This document shows, piece after piece, positions 1-11,022 of a DNA stretch of 64,000 nt; the first letter of the stretch is position 1, and each line of letters starts with the position of its first letter. The DNA comes from Trifolium pratense. Lineage: Eukaryota; Streptophyta; Magnoliopsida; Fabales; Fabaceae. The notes under the pieces are model-generated. The model was not told where the DNA came from. It worked only from the letters and a program-made list of their open reading frames with translations, and did no database searches. The stretch spans positions 35,315,362-35,379,361 of the forward strand of contig NC_060061.1 in assembly GCF_020283565.1 (NCBI RefSeq), in the 5' to 3' direction. Both the position numbers and the translations under genes were made by a program.

Positions 1-2111
1 TGGACGGCGGTAGGTGAAGGAGCACTCATGCCGTTTGTAATAAATTCTATAAGGAGAGATATACACCTCCCGCACACAAATATAAGAAGAAGAAAAAAAC
101 ACTTCAAATTTTGGACACAAATATAAGTAAAAGTCAATTACTTTTAAACTAATTATTTTACTTTTCAAAAGTTTATGTGATTTATTTCAAAGGCATAAAT
201 CACTTTTTAAAGGGTAATATAGTAAACTTAACTCATGGTTTGCATTAAATCAAGAAAATTAATCACACTTAACTAAATTTCTTAAACACCACGTAAACAA
301 TTATTTTTTCTTATATTTGTGTCCGGAGGAAGTATAGGTAAGGTGGATGTCACTTTGTTGGTTCTATCTCGTTATCTTCTAGAACTAGAATTAATCCATG
401 CAAGTCAACCATTCTTTCCAAACCATTTTTAACTATACTACTATTGTTTTCATGAAGACTTTTTTCTTTAAAATGAACATGGAAAGACATTAAAATTATA
501 TATATTTTCTAGGTCTTGCTAACATATTGCTAGAAACTAATGCCTTGAGATTATTTTTCTAAAATATAAACATATAACTTAGATCCAATGTATTGACACA
601 TGGCATATCACTTTTTTATAGGGGGCATATCACTTAAATGATATATAGTGACTTTGAATTGGATATCTCTCTGGGAAAAAATAATCATAACTCCCTTACA
701 ATTTATATGTGCATCAATCACACATTTCTCAAACTAAATTGCCAGCATTTTAGTAGAATGAGTGGTGATAATTTGAAGTTCAATTGAGAAGTAAGCAAAT
801 TCAGTCTAATAACTAATTTTTTTAAAATTAATTTGAATTTTTCTGAATAATTCATTTTAGTGAGAATTCACCAATCATTTAGTTTATGTCATAACTTATT
901 TTTATTATCGTCATAAAATCATTAAAATATTTTAATAGAATGAAAATAACCCGTATATTACATTAAATATTTTTATCTACTATAAATATGAGAATCCTAA
1001 CAAATATATCGATTTTAATTAACTATTAATTTAAAGAAAAAATTTATGATACATGTTGAATTGCCAATGTATAATAAAAAAATGTTATCCAATCCAAATT
1101 GTATATACACAAGAGTGCAATGGTCAAAGTACAATTTGATTCATAATCTTTCAAGATGGTTGGTTAAGATAAGCTTTTGAATGAAACTAATTATAGTGAT
1201 GATATTATTGGCCTCCTTTAAAGTCCATGGGATAAGATCACAAATCAATTCTTAATAGGACACAAGCAAAAAGACAGGTCACAATTTCGGCTAAAGATAT
1301 GGTACCAATGTACCATGAATGAATGAAAATGTCCCAAAACAACTTTTTATTGAGGAATATTTGTGATGAAATATCCAAAGGCATTGGAACCATTGGGTGT
1401 GACCGACCATATATTGGACCACACCCACACCACATTGTACAAATCATAAGCAGTGGTGAACCAGAAACAATAAGTCAAAAAGCATATAAAAATATGAAAA
1501 TTACATAAGTCAAAAAGCATATAAAAAAAATTAAATATATAAATTAAATATGAAGATTATATATATTGCATATAAAATATAAGTCAAAAAGCATAAAGAT
1601 ATTATTTGACAATTTTAAATTTTAGTATCAACAGATAATTAATTGAATCAATAGTATTAGGTAAAATTATCAATTGAACTAATATAAATAAATATGAAAT
1701 GATATAAAGAAATATGTTTATTAATATTTAATTTTTTAAGTGAGATAATAGGAAAAAAATTAGAAGAAAAAATTAATAAGTTATAAGTTAACTGAATTAA
1801 CTTATACAAATAAATTATAAGCTAGTATAAACAAGCTATAAGTTTATGAAAAAAATTTACCAAAATAGGTTTATTTTAGTATGAACTAAATTAACTCTGA
1901 ACTTGTCATCTTTAACACTGAACTAATCTTTCATAGATATCTTGCCAATTTCACACCAGATTTTGACCTGTTCTCAAACAGTTCTCTCTTAATAGCCTAC
2001 CGATGATAATAAGGATAGGATATGTAATCAGAAATATTGTCGCCTCTGTTCTCAACTTTCAATAATTTGGTCAATACGAAATCCAAACATGACTGAGAGG
2101 AGTATAAAGGT
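1..2111. other. AT-rich intergenic DNA, no gene seen
   Basis: No reading frame here resembles a protein family. The longest frames (about 60-70 codons near 1238-1508) lie on both strands of the same stretch and have no recognisable content. The only structure noted is a short motif, AAGTCAAAAAGCATA, repeated three times between 1471 and 1597. Confidence 0.6.
1471..1597. repeat. Three dispersed copies of a short AT-rich motif
   Basis: AAGTCAAAAAGCATA occurs near 1472, 1506 and 1580, each followed by A-rich or TA-rich DNA. The first two copies also share a following TATAAAAA. This is probably a local slippage or tandem duplication product; no function is suggested. Confidence 0.5.
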
Positions 2112-2336
2112 TGTAAAAGAGATTGATTCACACGTTTATTTCTCTGATATGTGATAGTTTATATACAAGAGGAGGCCTCTGTTAGCTCCTAAACTTATGC
2201 CTCAAATATTGTTAATTCTATTATACACAAGAGCCTAGTCATATACAGTTGTAACTACTAAACTATCAAAGGAAACAAAATATCTAATCTCATATTACTT
2301 GTAATCAGTTTACCAAATACCAAATATAGCTTAATA
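2112..2336 (-). mobile_element. Copia 3' LTR, partial or degenerate
   Basis: On the minus strand this follows the stop codon and polypurine tract of a Copia pol fragment. It carries LTR features: TATATAAAC near its middle, AATAAA shortly after, and an end reading TTTTACA. The start of the LTR is uncertain because the polypurine tract has expanded into a 22-base G run and no clean TG start follows it. No second LTR was found in the window. Confidence 0.55.
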
Positions 2337-2358
2337 CCCCCCCCCCCCCCCCCCCCCC
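2337..2358. repeat. 22-bp poly(C) run (expanded Copia polypurine tract)
   Basis: There is a continuous run of 22 C on the plus strand, which is G on the minus strand. It sits directly after the Copia pol stop codon, where the element's polypurine tract should be. Such a long G run suggests replication slippage or an assembly-sensitive homopolymer. Confidence 0.8.
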
Positions 2359-2727
2359 TCAAGTAGGAGCATGAAGATTTCGAATGCCCAACTTGCCGAT
2401 AAAAGTGTCAAATTGCGGTTTCCCTAATGCTTTTGTGAGTATATCCGCAAGCTAAGCAGTAGTAGAGACATAAACTGGGCAGATATTGTCTTTTAGAATT
2501 TCATTCCGGACGAAATGACAATCGACTTCAATGTGTTTGGTGCGTTCATGGAACACCGGGTTCTTGGCAATGTGTAAAGCCGCTTGACTGTCACAGTGAA
2601 CGATCATCGGTTTGTCGTGGTCAATTCCTAGATTAGAGAGGATCCCTTTTAACCATTTTAACTCACACGTAGTGGTCGCCATTGACCGATACTCAGCCTC
2701 AGCAGATGACCGAGAGACAGTGTGAGT
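2359..2727 (-). pseudogene. Copia retrotransposon RNase H / pol C-terminus, truncated
   Basis: The minus-strand translation shows the end of a Ty1-copia polyprotein. The RNase H block [13 protein letters not shown] is followed by a conserved stretch with HCDSQAA and [14 protein letters not shown], then LADILTKAL and a C-terminal tail ending just before the G-run polypurine tract. An in-frame TAG just before LADILTKAL breaks the frame where the family normally has a glutamine codon. The element is cut at about 2727, where the sequence changes directly into a LINE fragment in the opposite orientation. The rest of pol and the 5' LTR are absent, so this is a dead 3' end. Confidence 0.85.
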
Positions 2728-3784
2728 TCATATTAATATTAATATAGTGGTTCCTGAAAATATGAATATTTTTATGCTAAATGACCTAGTTGACGAGAAT
2801 GGGGGTTGGTCCTTTGACTTGCTGCTGCCTTGGTTGCCAGATAATTTACTCAGTAGCATGTATGCAATAATACCGCCTCAGAGTGATGCTATGGCAGACA
2901 AAAGAGCATGTGGTGGTATCACTGATGGGAGGTTCACAATATCCTCGGCCTACTCCTTGCTTTGCAATTTTAATGATAATCATGGGGAGGTAGAGTGGCA
3001 GAATATTTGGAAGCTGAGAGTTCCCAAACGGATTTGGAGTTTATTTGGTTAGTTTGGCATGATTAGTTAATGATAAACATGTTTTTCACTACTAATATCA
3101 GAGATTAGGTCCGTATTAACTTGCACCAGAACCTGGGCCGAAGTATGAACAAAAGATGGCCTTGTGTTTAGTCGACGAGTTGCTACTTCTTGTGGACGTG
3201 GCGGAATCGAGAAGCTCACGGCGATACGCTACTGCGACCCTTCTAGCCTTGGACTTTCATCTTGGATTGGGTGGATCAGTACAAAAAAGCAGAAGTCAAC
3301 GATATTACTAGCTCGACAGTACAGAAGACGACATTGGATATAGCTTGGCAAAGACCAGAAGACGGATGGATTCTTCTAAACATAGATGGCGCAAGCAAGA
3401 ATGGAGCCACAGCCGGCTGCGGAGCAATACTTAGAAACTCGCATGGTCAATGGATTAGTGGCTTTTCCAGAAATTTGGGAAGGTGTAATGCATATTTAGC
3501 GGAGTTATGGGGAGTTTTCGACGGTCTCCGTTTGGCGTGTGAAAGGGGTATCACAAAGCTAAAAGTCCATGTAGACTCTCAAATTGTTGTTCAGACTCTA
3601 AATAGCAATAAGATGATCGGTTTATGGGGTGGAGACTCATTAAGGAAATTCGTCGGATGCTAGCTTTGAACTGGGAGATCAAGGTGTGTCATTCGTATAG
3701 CATCGCAAAGCAAATGCTTGTGCTTAGCTTGTGTTTCCTTGTTTGGGCTTCAGGCCCCTTTGTATTAAAAAAAAAAAAAAAAAA
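2728..3784 (+). mobile_element. 5'-truncated LINE fragment (zinc-binding region and RNase H) with poly(A)
   Basis: Two plus-strand frames show the 3' part of a plant non-LTR retroelement. Positions 2747-3052 encode the region after reverse transcriptase, with a typical FTISSAYSLL and VPKRIWS block. Positions 3262-3663 encode a plant LINE RNase H domain: NIDGASKNG, AELWGVFDGL and VHVDSQIVVQTL supply the acidic active-site residues. The frame between them is broken, and another shift near 3655 moves the tail into a second frame. The copy ends in 18 A at 3767-3784. It abuts the Copia fragment at about 2727, but no convincing target duplication was found, so simple insertion into the Copia element is not proven. 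Confidence 0.8.
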
Positions 3785-5389
3785 GCTACTTTTCAAGAAA
3801 ACATTAATAATTGCCGACTTTATAGAATCAAATATTCAAACAATATTGCAAAACCTCTTGAGGCAGAGAAGCTAAATCAAAAGGGCTCGAGGAACCTAAA
3901 ATCTCTTCCAAGAAACTAACCAAATATAAAAACATAAAGAGATAAATGGAAAAGAAAAGACCAGCACGAATTCTTTTCCCAAAAGTACAATTTTTTATTG
4001 TCTGCAGAGTTTTCTTCCTATAAGAGCAAGCATGGATGAGTAACTAAATCTCCACTCTTAGCAATAGAGCTAGAAAAAGAAAAAAAGAGTGTAAATGAGT
4101 GGTTCACAATTAAAGTCGATTATTTATAGAGGGTGTCCCACAACATATAAATCTAGGGTATTTTTTGTGTTTTTCGCTACCGATATATGGCCCACTCAGT
4201 GGCGAAATCAGCAGGTGGCTGAAGGTGGCCACGGCCACCTCCCAAAAAATAAAAAATTATTATGATATCTTTATTTTGTTTTTTATAAATTACAAATGTA
4301 TATTATATATATGAGAAAAAAATCAATAGTGAAGGATCTCCGAGAGGATAAACCTAGGGTATTATTATTAGTATTATTATTTTTTTCAAGGGAATTATTA
4401 TTATATTATTAGCTTCACAAATTTATTTATTTATTCTTTTGCAAAGTTAAAGAGATCCATTATATATCTACCAAAAAAAGAGATCCATTATATTATTTGA
4501 TAATAAGTTGGGATTATAAAAGTGGTCCAAGTTAAAAGAGGAAGTAATTTAACCTACTAAATTCTTTTGCATAGTTAAATTTAATTTGGGAAAAAAATAT
4601 GAAGTATTATCATTAAATCAAAATAGTTATTATTGATTTAAAAAAAATATTCTTTGAAAACTCACTAAAACACTATCCACCAAAAGTGAAAATTAAACAC
4701 TATCCTTTACATTTTTGATACCTTAAAGATAAATAATTTCATCCACATTTAATCTAACAAAACACCAACAAACTACTGTTGTGTTTGAATTCATGTTGTG
4801 TCTTTCAAAACGGAGACAGAAAATCACAATACTATGAAAAGAAAAGGAGATTGCCATTAAATGACCAAATGAAGAGGATTTGGACTCGAAAGATACACTT
4901 TGTAGTTTGCGGAAATCATGATTCAAACTCAAATGAAAAGTTACATAGATGTAGTTTTATCATTTTTATGAGTATGTTGTTCTTTAAATTTAATCCAAAA
5001 AAGAAATTAGATACTGGATAATTTTATTTTCCTTTATAGATCTTTAATATTATTGATTTTTTTTATAATTAACATTATTTAAGAACAGAAAAAGTAATTA
5101 ATATTTCTCACAGTTTTATATTAGAACCGTCAGATCTAAAATATACGGTCGAGATTGTTTAGAGTAATTTTACAACATCATTAATTTGTACTATTGGTTT
5201 TATAATTAATGGATCAAATTTAAAATAGTGTAACTTTACTATAGCTAGGCCCAGCCCCCATGGGTGTAGGGTGAGCTACAGCATCTGGCGTCAAAACTTT
5301 AGGGCCTCAACTCAGAATTTTAGATTAATTGTGAGACTTTATAATAATAATAGTTATATATTATCAATGTTCATAAATATTTAGTGGTG
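3785..5389. other. Intergenic DNA, no gene seen
   Basis: No coding pattern was recognised. A short palindromic block GTGGCCACGGCCAC lies near 4226, a type often seen at the edges of plant repeats. The two frames of about 70-80 codons near 4723-5021 overlap on opposite strands and have no family resemblance. Confidence 0.5.
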
Positions 5390-5486
5390 AAAGATGTTTA
5401 GTGGTGAAGGGTTTTAGTAGTATGTTAGAGGTCGTAGATTCAATCGTATAAAAAAATAAAAATAAAAATAAAAATAAAATAAAAAA
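5390..5486 (+). mobile_element. tRNA-derived SINE, degenerate copy
   Basis: An A-box-like TTTAGTGGTGAAGG is followed about 45 bp later by a weak B-box (GATTCAATC) and then an A-rich tail made of AAAAT repeats. The order and spacing match four better copies at 6322, 32806, 35868 and 45577, so it is called by family likeness. Confidence 0.55.
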
Positions 5487-5993
5487 CGCCACGTGTCTTT
5501 ACTTCTTTCTTACTCAAAATATGGGATTGTTTCACTTAGATTCAACAAACACATGGCCATGATCCTGTACAAAAACAAAAACAAAGGAGAAGAACCTGTG
5601 ACACAAATTAGTGGGAGGTGGTACCGCCAAGATAGCCGTGCACAGTGGGGACACTGGTATCGTAGTTGATTTCGACTCCAACGCTGCATAAAACTTGAAG
5701 AAATTAGGAAGAAAAAAAAAAGTAAAAAATCTTGTACTATTTGATTGCAAAATTTTGAAATAAAAATAGGAAGCGAAAGTATTTACGCAAGGTTGGAGTG
5801 GTTAGCTGCAGCATCATCCATTGTTCAGTATTAGTTTCTTGGATATTTGTTACAAGGACAGAAGCGGAAATGAATGTTGAAAGCCACTGTGTCTACAATG
5901 TTCTTTGCATAACAAATTTTACTAGGTGTTGAAGTAGAGTGGAAGGGCCTTTGAATAATCATCCTCCGTCCATAAAGGGCCGCACATTACTTA

Positions 5994-6220
5994 AGGGGCT
6001 TTCTTTTGCCACACTGACACTTTCTCGCGTACCCTACAAAATTATCAAAATACCCCTGTTCATGGATGTTATAACAATGTGAAATATTTTAAATTTTCAT
6101 ACAGTGTTTTTTTCACAAATTTCTCATTTTATAACATTCGTTACTTAAGTAGCAAAATGATAAAAATAAAATCTCATAAGGCACGCGAGAAATGGATAGG
6201 GTGCCAAAAGGAAACCTCAA
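5994..6220. mobile_element. MITE, Tourist/PIF-Harbinger-like
   Basis: Inverted ends AGGGGCTTTCTTTTG... and the complement of ...CAAAAGGAAACCTCAA enclose 227 bp. The inverted similarity continues for about 40 bp and includes TTTCTCGCG. Both ends are flanked by TTA (5991-5993 and 6221-6223), the target duplication typical of PIF/Harbinger MITEs. There is no coding capacity. Assignment to the superfamily rests only on the TTA and the ends. Confidence 0.6.
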
Positions 6221-6321
6221 TTAATAAACCTTTTGATTTTTTTTTTTATTAAGATTCATTAATGGGTCTATTTGGTGAAAACTTGTAGTTTTAAGAGAAT
6301 GACTAGAGAGAAAAAAGTTTT

Positions 6322-6412
6322 AAGCCAGTAGGTTTAATCTAATGGTGGAGAATTTGAGTAGTACGCTATAGGTCCTGGGTTCGATTCCCAACTCATTGTA
6401 AACAAAAAAAAA
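6322..6412 (+). mobile_element. tRNA-derived SINE with intact B-box
   Basis: The copy reads GGTTTAATCTAATGGTGGAG (A-box region), then TTGAGTAGTACGC, then a perfect RNA polymerase III B-box in GGGTTCGATTCCC, and ends in a poly(A) tract at about 6404-6412. It shares the diagnostic TTGAGTAGTA(T/C)GC block with copies near 32806, 35868 and 45577. Confidence 0.7.
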
Positions 6413-6747
6413 TTTTGAAAAATGAAAAAGAGAAAAGGTTTGTATTTTTTTAAGGTTAATTATTCGGTATACATTTTATTTAGATGTGTATCGGCACATC
6501 TTTTGAGATGAAAAATTATGATTGATTCACAAATAGTGTTGGTTAATTTTTTTATATTCATCATTATTTCTGGATCTATCATAATTATTCACATCATCAA
6601 TATACATGTACATATCTAAATCATATGTGTACCGAAGTGTTCACCATTTTTGTCATTTAAAAAATGGCCATCAATTAAAATATTGATAAATTACGTTTAT
6701 TTTTTAAATAAAAAATTAAATATATTTTTTATCAACGAAATTTTAAA

Positions 6748-7320
6748 TTAAGAATAAATGAATAGCCAAAGAAATAAAATAAAAATATGAAATTGTATTT
6801 TGATGATGATTGCAAGTAAAATCGAAAAGAATTTGTGATGCAATGGAAACAAAGACGTTTCTTTATATACTACATTCGAAGTAACATATGTAAAGTCATC
6901 GTCAACATCAATCAACAAAACTTTCAAAGCATATTTTGATGTGACTCTTGATATTGCAACATATAACTGATCATATGAAAATATTAATTGCGAAAGATAA
7001 ACCCCCAACATGTTTCAGCCTCTGATTCTTGTTTGTTAATAGTCATGACAAATGATACGACTATAAGAAATTGTCGACATTGCAATTTGAAAGAAATTCT
7101 AAAATCAGATGATGTTAACAATAATATAAGATTAAATTTTTTTTTCTTAGCAAAATTGTTTCCGAATATCACCTTTCCTTCCAAAACATATTTTTCCATC
7201 CTTGTAATAACCAACCGAGTCTCATTGCACAATTCTAACATCTTGATTTATATTTCTCAATAACATAACTACCAATTTTTAATTTTATGATGTAATTTGG
7301 AAGCCCAAAACAACTAATTA
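6748..7320 (-). pseudogene. Helitron / PIF1-like helicase C-terminal relic
   Basis: The minus-strand translation matches the last part of plant Helitron helicases. There is a GLPN-like stretch near 7300, then CNETRLVITRMEKYVLEGKV at about 7170-7230, then VSFVMTINK near 7040, and finally QLYVAISRVTSK at about 6930-6970. These correspond to the C-terminal helicase motifs of RepHel proteins. At least two frameshifts separate the blocks, one just after the MTINK motif. No Rep domain was seen nearby. This is a dead fragment of an autonomous Helitron. Confidence 0.75.
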
Positions 7321-7574
7321 TGTTAAAAAAGATCTATTGACACCAAATCCTTTCCCTCCATTTCAATTTAATCAATTGATCAAAATTATTCACTTAAAAT
7401 CTCACGTGATTTCCTTCTTTAACTTTAACCACATTTTGAATTTTGGTCTTAAGTTATCATTTATGATCAAAATTAAATAATTGGCGGATGCAGTTTCTTA
7501 GTCCTATCTCTCTACGAGTGCTCTCCCTCTTATTGCCCTGGATAAGTTCTCAAAAATCAAGTTTAACTCTTCTC

Positions 7575-7590
7575 AAAGACCTTATTATTT
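7575..7590. repeat. Target-site duplication, left copy, of the 7591-10441 LINE
   Basis: AAAGACCTTATTATTT occurs here and again at 10439-10454, directly after the LINE poly(A) tract. The first three A of the right copy merge with the poly(A). A 16-bp perfect duplication is the expected mark of target-primed reverse transcription. Confidence 0.9.
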
Positions 7591-10401
7591 GAGGAATCTT
7601 TTTGGAAGCAAAAGTCCTCTATTAATTGGTTTACTTATGGTGATAGAAACACTGCTTTTTTCCATAGGATGGCTAAGATTAAGTATGCTTCAAAACAAAT
7701 GTCTATTATGAGATCAGGTGATATGGTGATCGATGATCCGTTGGAAATTGAAAATCACGTTATTAATTATTATACTAACTTATATGCTGTTTCTAACAAC
7801 TGTGTGGATAATGGTTTGAAAACTTATGGTGGTAATATGGCTCTTAAATTTGATATAAAAAAGGCATTTGATACCTTAGATTGGAATTTCTTGACTAATT
7901 GTTTATCTGCATTTGGTTTTAGTTCAACTTTCGGTGCTTGGGTGAACACTATTCTTAAATCTGCTAATCTTTCCTTTTTGGTTAATGGCAAATCAGTTGG
8001 TTATTTCAAATGCAAGAGAGGGGTTCGTCAAGGAGACCCTCTCTCCCCTATTCTTTTTTGCTTAGCTGAAGATGTGCTGAGCAGGTCCATCTCTTCTTTA
8101 GTCGACGCTGGTAGAATTACTCCTATGGCAGGTCCTAGAGGTTGCATTCCTCCTACTCATACCTTGTATGCAGATGATATAATGGTGTTTTGTAAAGGCA
8201 ACAAGAGCTCCCTTCAAACTCTTATGTTGTTGTTCCACTGTTATGGTGAGGCTTCGGGTCAACAATTGAGTATATCCAAATGCAAATTTTTCGCAGGATC
8301 AATTCATAATAGCAGAGTCGCCGCCATCTCTAATATCCTCGGTTTTAGTCCGGGCCAAATTCCTTTCACTTATTTGGGTGTTCCTTTATTTCAAGGTAAG
8401 CCTAAGGTGCATCATTTACAACCCATTGCTGACAGAATTAAGTCTAAGCTCTCTAGTTGGAAAGGCTCTCTTTTATCCATCATGGGGAGAGTGCAACTTG
8501 TGAAATCTATTATAAATAGCATGCTCCTTTATAGCTTTCAAGTTTATCCTTGGCCAATTTCCTTATTAAAGCAGCTTGATATTTGGATAAAGAATTTTGT
8601 GTGGTCTGGTGATATTAACAATAGAAAAATGGTTACTGTTGCTTGGAAAACTATATGTACTCCTTTTGATGAAGGAGGATTAGGTCTGAGACCTTTGAAG
8701 CTTATTAACAAAGCTGCAATGTTAAGATTATGCTGGAATTGTGTTTCTTCTGATGCTGATTGGGCTCAACTTGTGAGAGCTAGATGTATTCGTAATGGTC
8801 ATCCTATTCGTTATCATATATCTTCCTCTATTTGGAGTGGTGTGAAGAATCACCTTACATCTGTTAGGGAGCATAGCTTCTGGCTTCTTGGAGATGGCTC
8901 TCGGATAAACTTTTGGACTGACAAATGGCTTCAAGACTCGTCCATAGCCGATATTATTCAGATTCCTCCCAATGTCAGCCATTTACTTTCATCTAAAGTA
9001 AGTGAATACTTGCATGAGCTTAACTGGTCTATTCCACAATTCATTTCTCTTATTCATCCTAATCTGATTGAGGATATCAAAAAGTTGGTGTTACCTATTA
9101 TCCCCTTCCCTGACAAACTCATTTGGTCTGGAACAAATGATGGTGAACTAACCTTCAAAGATGCTTTTGCCTATTTCACTGATACCACTCATTCAGTTTC
9201 TTGGGGAAAACTAATTTGGAAATCTTTCATTCCTCCTTCCAAGTCTTTCTTGTTTTGGAGACTGCTCCATAATAAGCTTCCAACAGATGAAAACTTACAA
9301 AAGAGAGGTTGCTTTATGGTTTCTAAATGTAGTTTATGTGGTCTGGCAGTCGAAACTTCGCCTCATTTGTTTCTTCATTGTTCTTTTGCTGCTAGACTTT
9401 GGTCCTGGCTGTCCTCTAAGCTTCATAGACATATCAATCTGACCTCTTTTATTGGCCTACTTCAAATTGTTCATTCTTCTTCCAGTACTCAAATTAGAGA
9501 CATTGCTTTAGCCTCCATTATTTTCTCTCTAAATGCTATATGGTTTGCTCGCAATCAGGTCCGTTTTCATAACGTAATTGTTCCCTTCCATCAATCTTGC
9601 TCTTCTATTTCTGCTTCAGTTCAAATGGCCGGAAACATGTCTAAGGGTATTATGTCCAACTGTATTACTGACTTTCAAGCTTTAAAAGAGTTTAATATTG
9701 TGAGTCATGCTGGTCCCGCTCCGAAGATACAAGAGGTTATTTGGTCTTTTCCTCCGACTGGTTGGATAAAGGCAAACACTGATGGTGCAGCGAGAGGTTC
9801 TCCGGGGTATGCCTCAGCTGGTGGTATTTTTCGTGACTCAAGTGGAGGAATCAAAGGTTGCTTTAGCTTGTATCTGGGTATTCAATCTTCTCTCTTTGCT
9901 GAAGCAATTGCAGCTATGCATGCTATTGAAATTGCTCATCAAAATCATTGGCACAATTTTTGGCTGGAATGCGACTCTAAACTAGTAGTGGATGCCTTCA
10001 ATAATCATCATATAATTCCTTGGAAGCTTAGAAATCGTTGGTATAATTGTATCTATTTCTGCTCCCTTATGAACTTTAGAATTTCTCATATTTTTAGGGA
10101 AGGAAATTGTTGTGCTGATAAGCTTGCAAATTTTAGTTTAACGTCTCGGGAAGATCACTGGTGGGATAATGTTCCTAGTTTTATTGGTGATGACTTTTTT
10201 CGCAATAGGACAGCTTTGCCTTCTTATAGATTCAATTGATTGTTTTTCTTGGGTTTTGGCCTAGTCCCCCCAATGTTCAATTGCTTTGTTTCAATAAATT
10301 TTTATGTGTGGTGCTGCAAATGATTGGTGGTGCTTGGGGTGCCAACATAGTTGGGATGTCAAGTTTCTACAACTGATGCCTTTGCACTACACTAGCCTTT
10401 A

Positions 10402-10441
<40 letters not shown>
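7591..10441 (+). mobile_element. LINE (L1-type) insertion, 5'-truncated, with 37-A tail
   Basis: The element is bounded by a 16-bp target duplication and ends in 37 A (10405-10441). Its 5' end falls inside the coding region, upstream of the reverse transcriptase, so the endonuclease and ORF1 are missing. A 3' untranslated region of about 165 bp follows the stop codon. The uninterrupted coding frame and long pure A tail suggest a relatively recent insertion. Confidence 0.9.
7669..10239 (+). CDS. LINE reverse transcriptase-RNase H ORF, internally deleted
   Basis: This is an 856-codon frame; it stays open back to 7591, where the insertion begins. It would encode the polyprotein that copies LINE RNA at the target site. 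Visible parts in order are reverse transcriptase blocks (FDIKKAFDTLDW, RGVRQGDPLSPILF, and YADDIMVF with the two catalytic aspartates), a linker, a zf-RVT zinc-binding domain (CSLCG...HLFLHC, about residues 560-585), and a C-terminal RNase H domain (NTDGAARG, AEAIAAMHAIEIA, ECDSKLVVDAF). Between about residues 52 and 60 the chain passes directly from a pre-RT segment to the GGNMALKFDIKKAFD block. The N-terminal fingers of the reverse transcriptase, probably 150-200 residues, are therefore missing without loss of frame. The starting Met is only the first internal ATG; the copy has no promoter. Confidence 0.85.
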   Translation: MAKIKYASKQMSIMRSGDMVIDDPLEIENHVINYYTNLYAVSNNCVDNGLKTYGGNMALKFDIKKAFDTLDWNFLTNCLSAFGFSSTFGAWVNTILKSANLSFLVNGKSVGYFKCKRGVRQGDPLSPILFCLAEDVLSRSISSLVDAGRITPMAGPRGCIPPTHTLYADDIMVFCKGNKSSLQTLMLLFHCYGEASGQQLSISKCKFFAGSIHNSRVAAISNILGFSPGQIPFTYLGVPLFQGKPKVHHLQPIADRIKSKLSSWKGSLLSIMGRVQLVKSIINSMLLYSFQVYPWPISLLKQLDIWIKNFVWSGDINNRKMVTVAWKTICTPFDEGGLGLRPLKLINKAAMLRLCWNCVSSDADWAQLVRARCIRNGHPIRYHISSSIWSGVKNHLTSVREHSFWLLGDGSRINFWTDKWLQDSSIADIIQIPPNVSHLLSSKVSEYLHELNWSIPQFISLIHPNLIEDIKKLVLPIIPFPDKLIWSGTNDGELTFKDAFAYFTDTTHSVSWGKLIWKSFIPPSKSFLFWRLLHNKLPTDENLQKRGCFMVSKCSLCGLAVETSPHLFLHCSFAARLWSWLSSKLHRHINLTSFIGLLQIVHSSSSTQIRDIALASIIFSLNAIWFARNQVRFHNVIVPFHQSCSSISASVQMAGNMSKGIMSNCITDFQALKEFNIVSHAGPAPKIQEVIWSFPPTGWIKANTDGAARGSPGYASAGGIFRDSSGGIKGCFSLYLGIQSSLFAEAIAAMHAIEIAHQNHWHNFWLECDSKLVVDAFNNHHIIPWKLRNRWYNCIYFCSLMNFRISHIFREGNCCADKLANFSLTSREDHWWDNVPSFIGDDFFRNRTALPSYRFN

Positions 10442-10443
<2 letters not shown>

Positions 10444-10454
10444 CCTTATTATTT

Positions 10455-11022
10455 TTCCAGTAAAAAAGAAGTTTTCAAAACCCATAATCAACAAGTAGAG
10501 AGACACCTTAGTAGAGTTAAAACCCACAATCTAGTAAAAAATGAGTTGCAGTAGTGATACAAAAACAGTAGAATAATCTTATAATGTATAATAAATATTC
10601 TAATATCTTACCCCGATACAAGAATATTTTATGGAAAGAACCATAAATAAGAATAATAATAATTATAGCATGAGCCCCTTCAAAATAACATGTAGCATGA
10701 AAATCCAAACACCAAGTGCATGCATCTAAGTACAAAATTACCGACAGCCTGCGCTCAACATGAGGATGAGGGCGTCTATATTTTATCCAAGACAAGGGTA
10801 ACAAACGTCAAAGCCTGCAACATCACGAAGTTTCCAGATAAAATGATAAAACATCAAACTAAATCACCATTTCCATTTGCAAAAAGGTCTAAACAAATAA
10901 GCATAGGAGCTACCACATCACGAGCTACCACATCACATGAAAAAGAAAAGAAAAATTAAACTTTGCTGATTAAAATTAAACTGACCACCCATCGTATCTT
11001 TAGTAATGTCTAAATAATCACA
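10455..11022. other. Intergenic DNA, no gene seen
   Basis: No protein-family resemblance was found on either strand. Frames near 10517-10959 overlap on opposite strands and look random. Confidence 0.5.

Noticed and set aside
1471..1597. CRISPR-like array from three spaced repeats
   Set aside because: Only three short AT-rich words with uneven spacing in a plant genome; there is no array structure.
3624..3919. Separate small genes after the LINE RNase H frame
   Set aside because: They are frameshifted continuations of the LINE and its poly(A) tail, translated as poly-Lys.
5532..5750. 72-codon minus-strand frame
   Set aside because: Phe-rich translation of A-rich DNA with no family resemblance or neighbouring exons.
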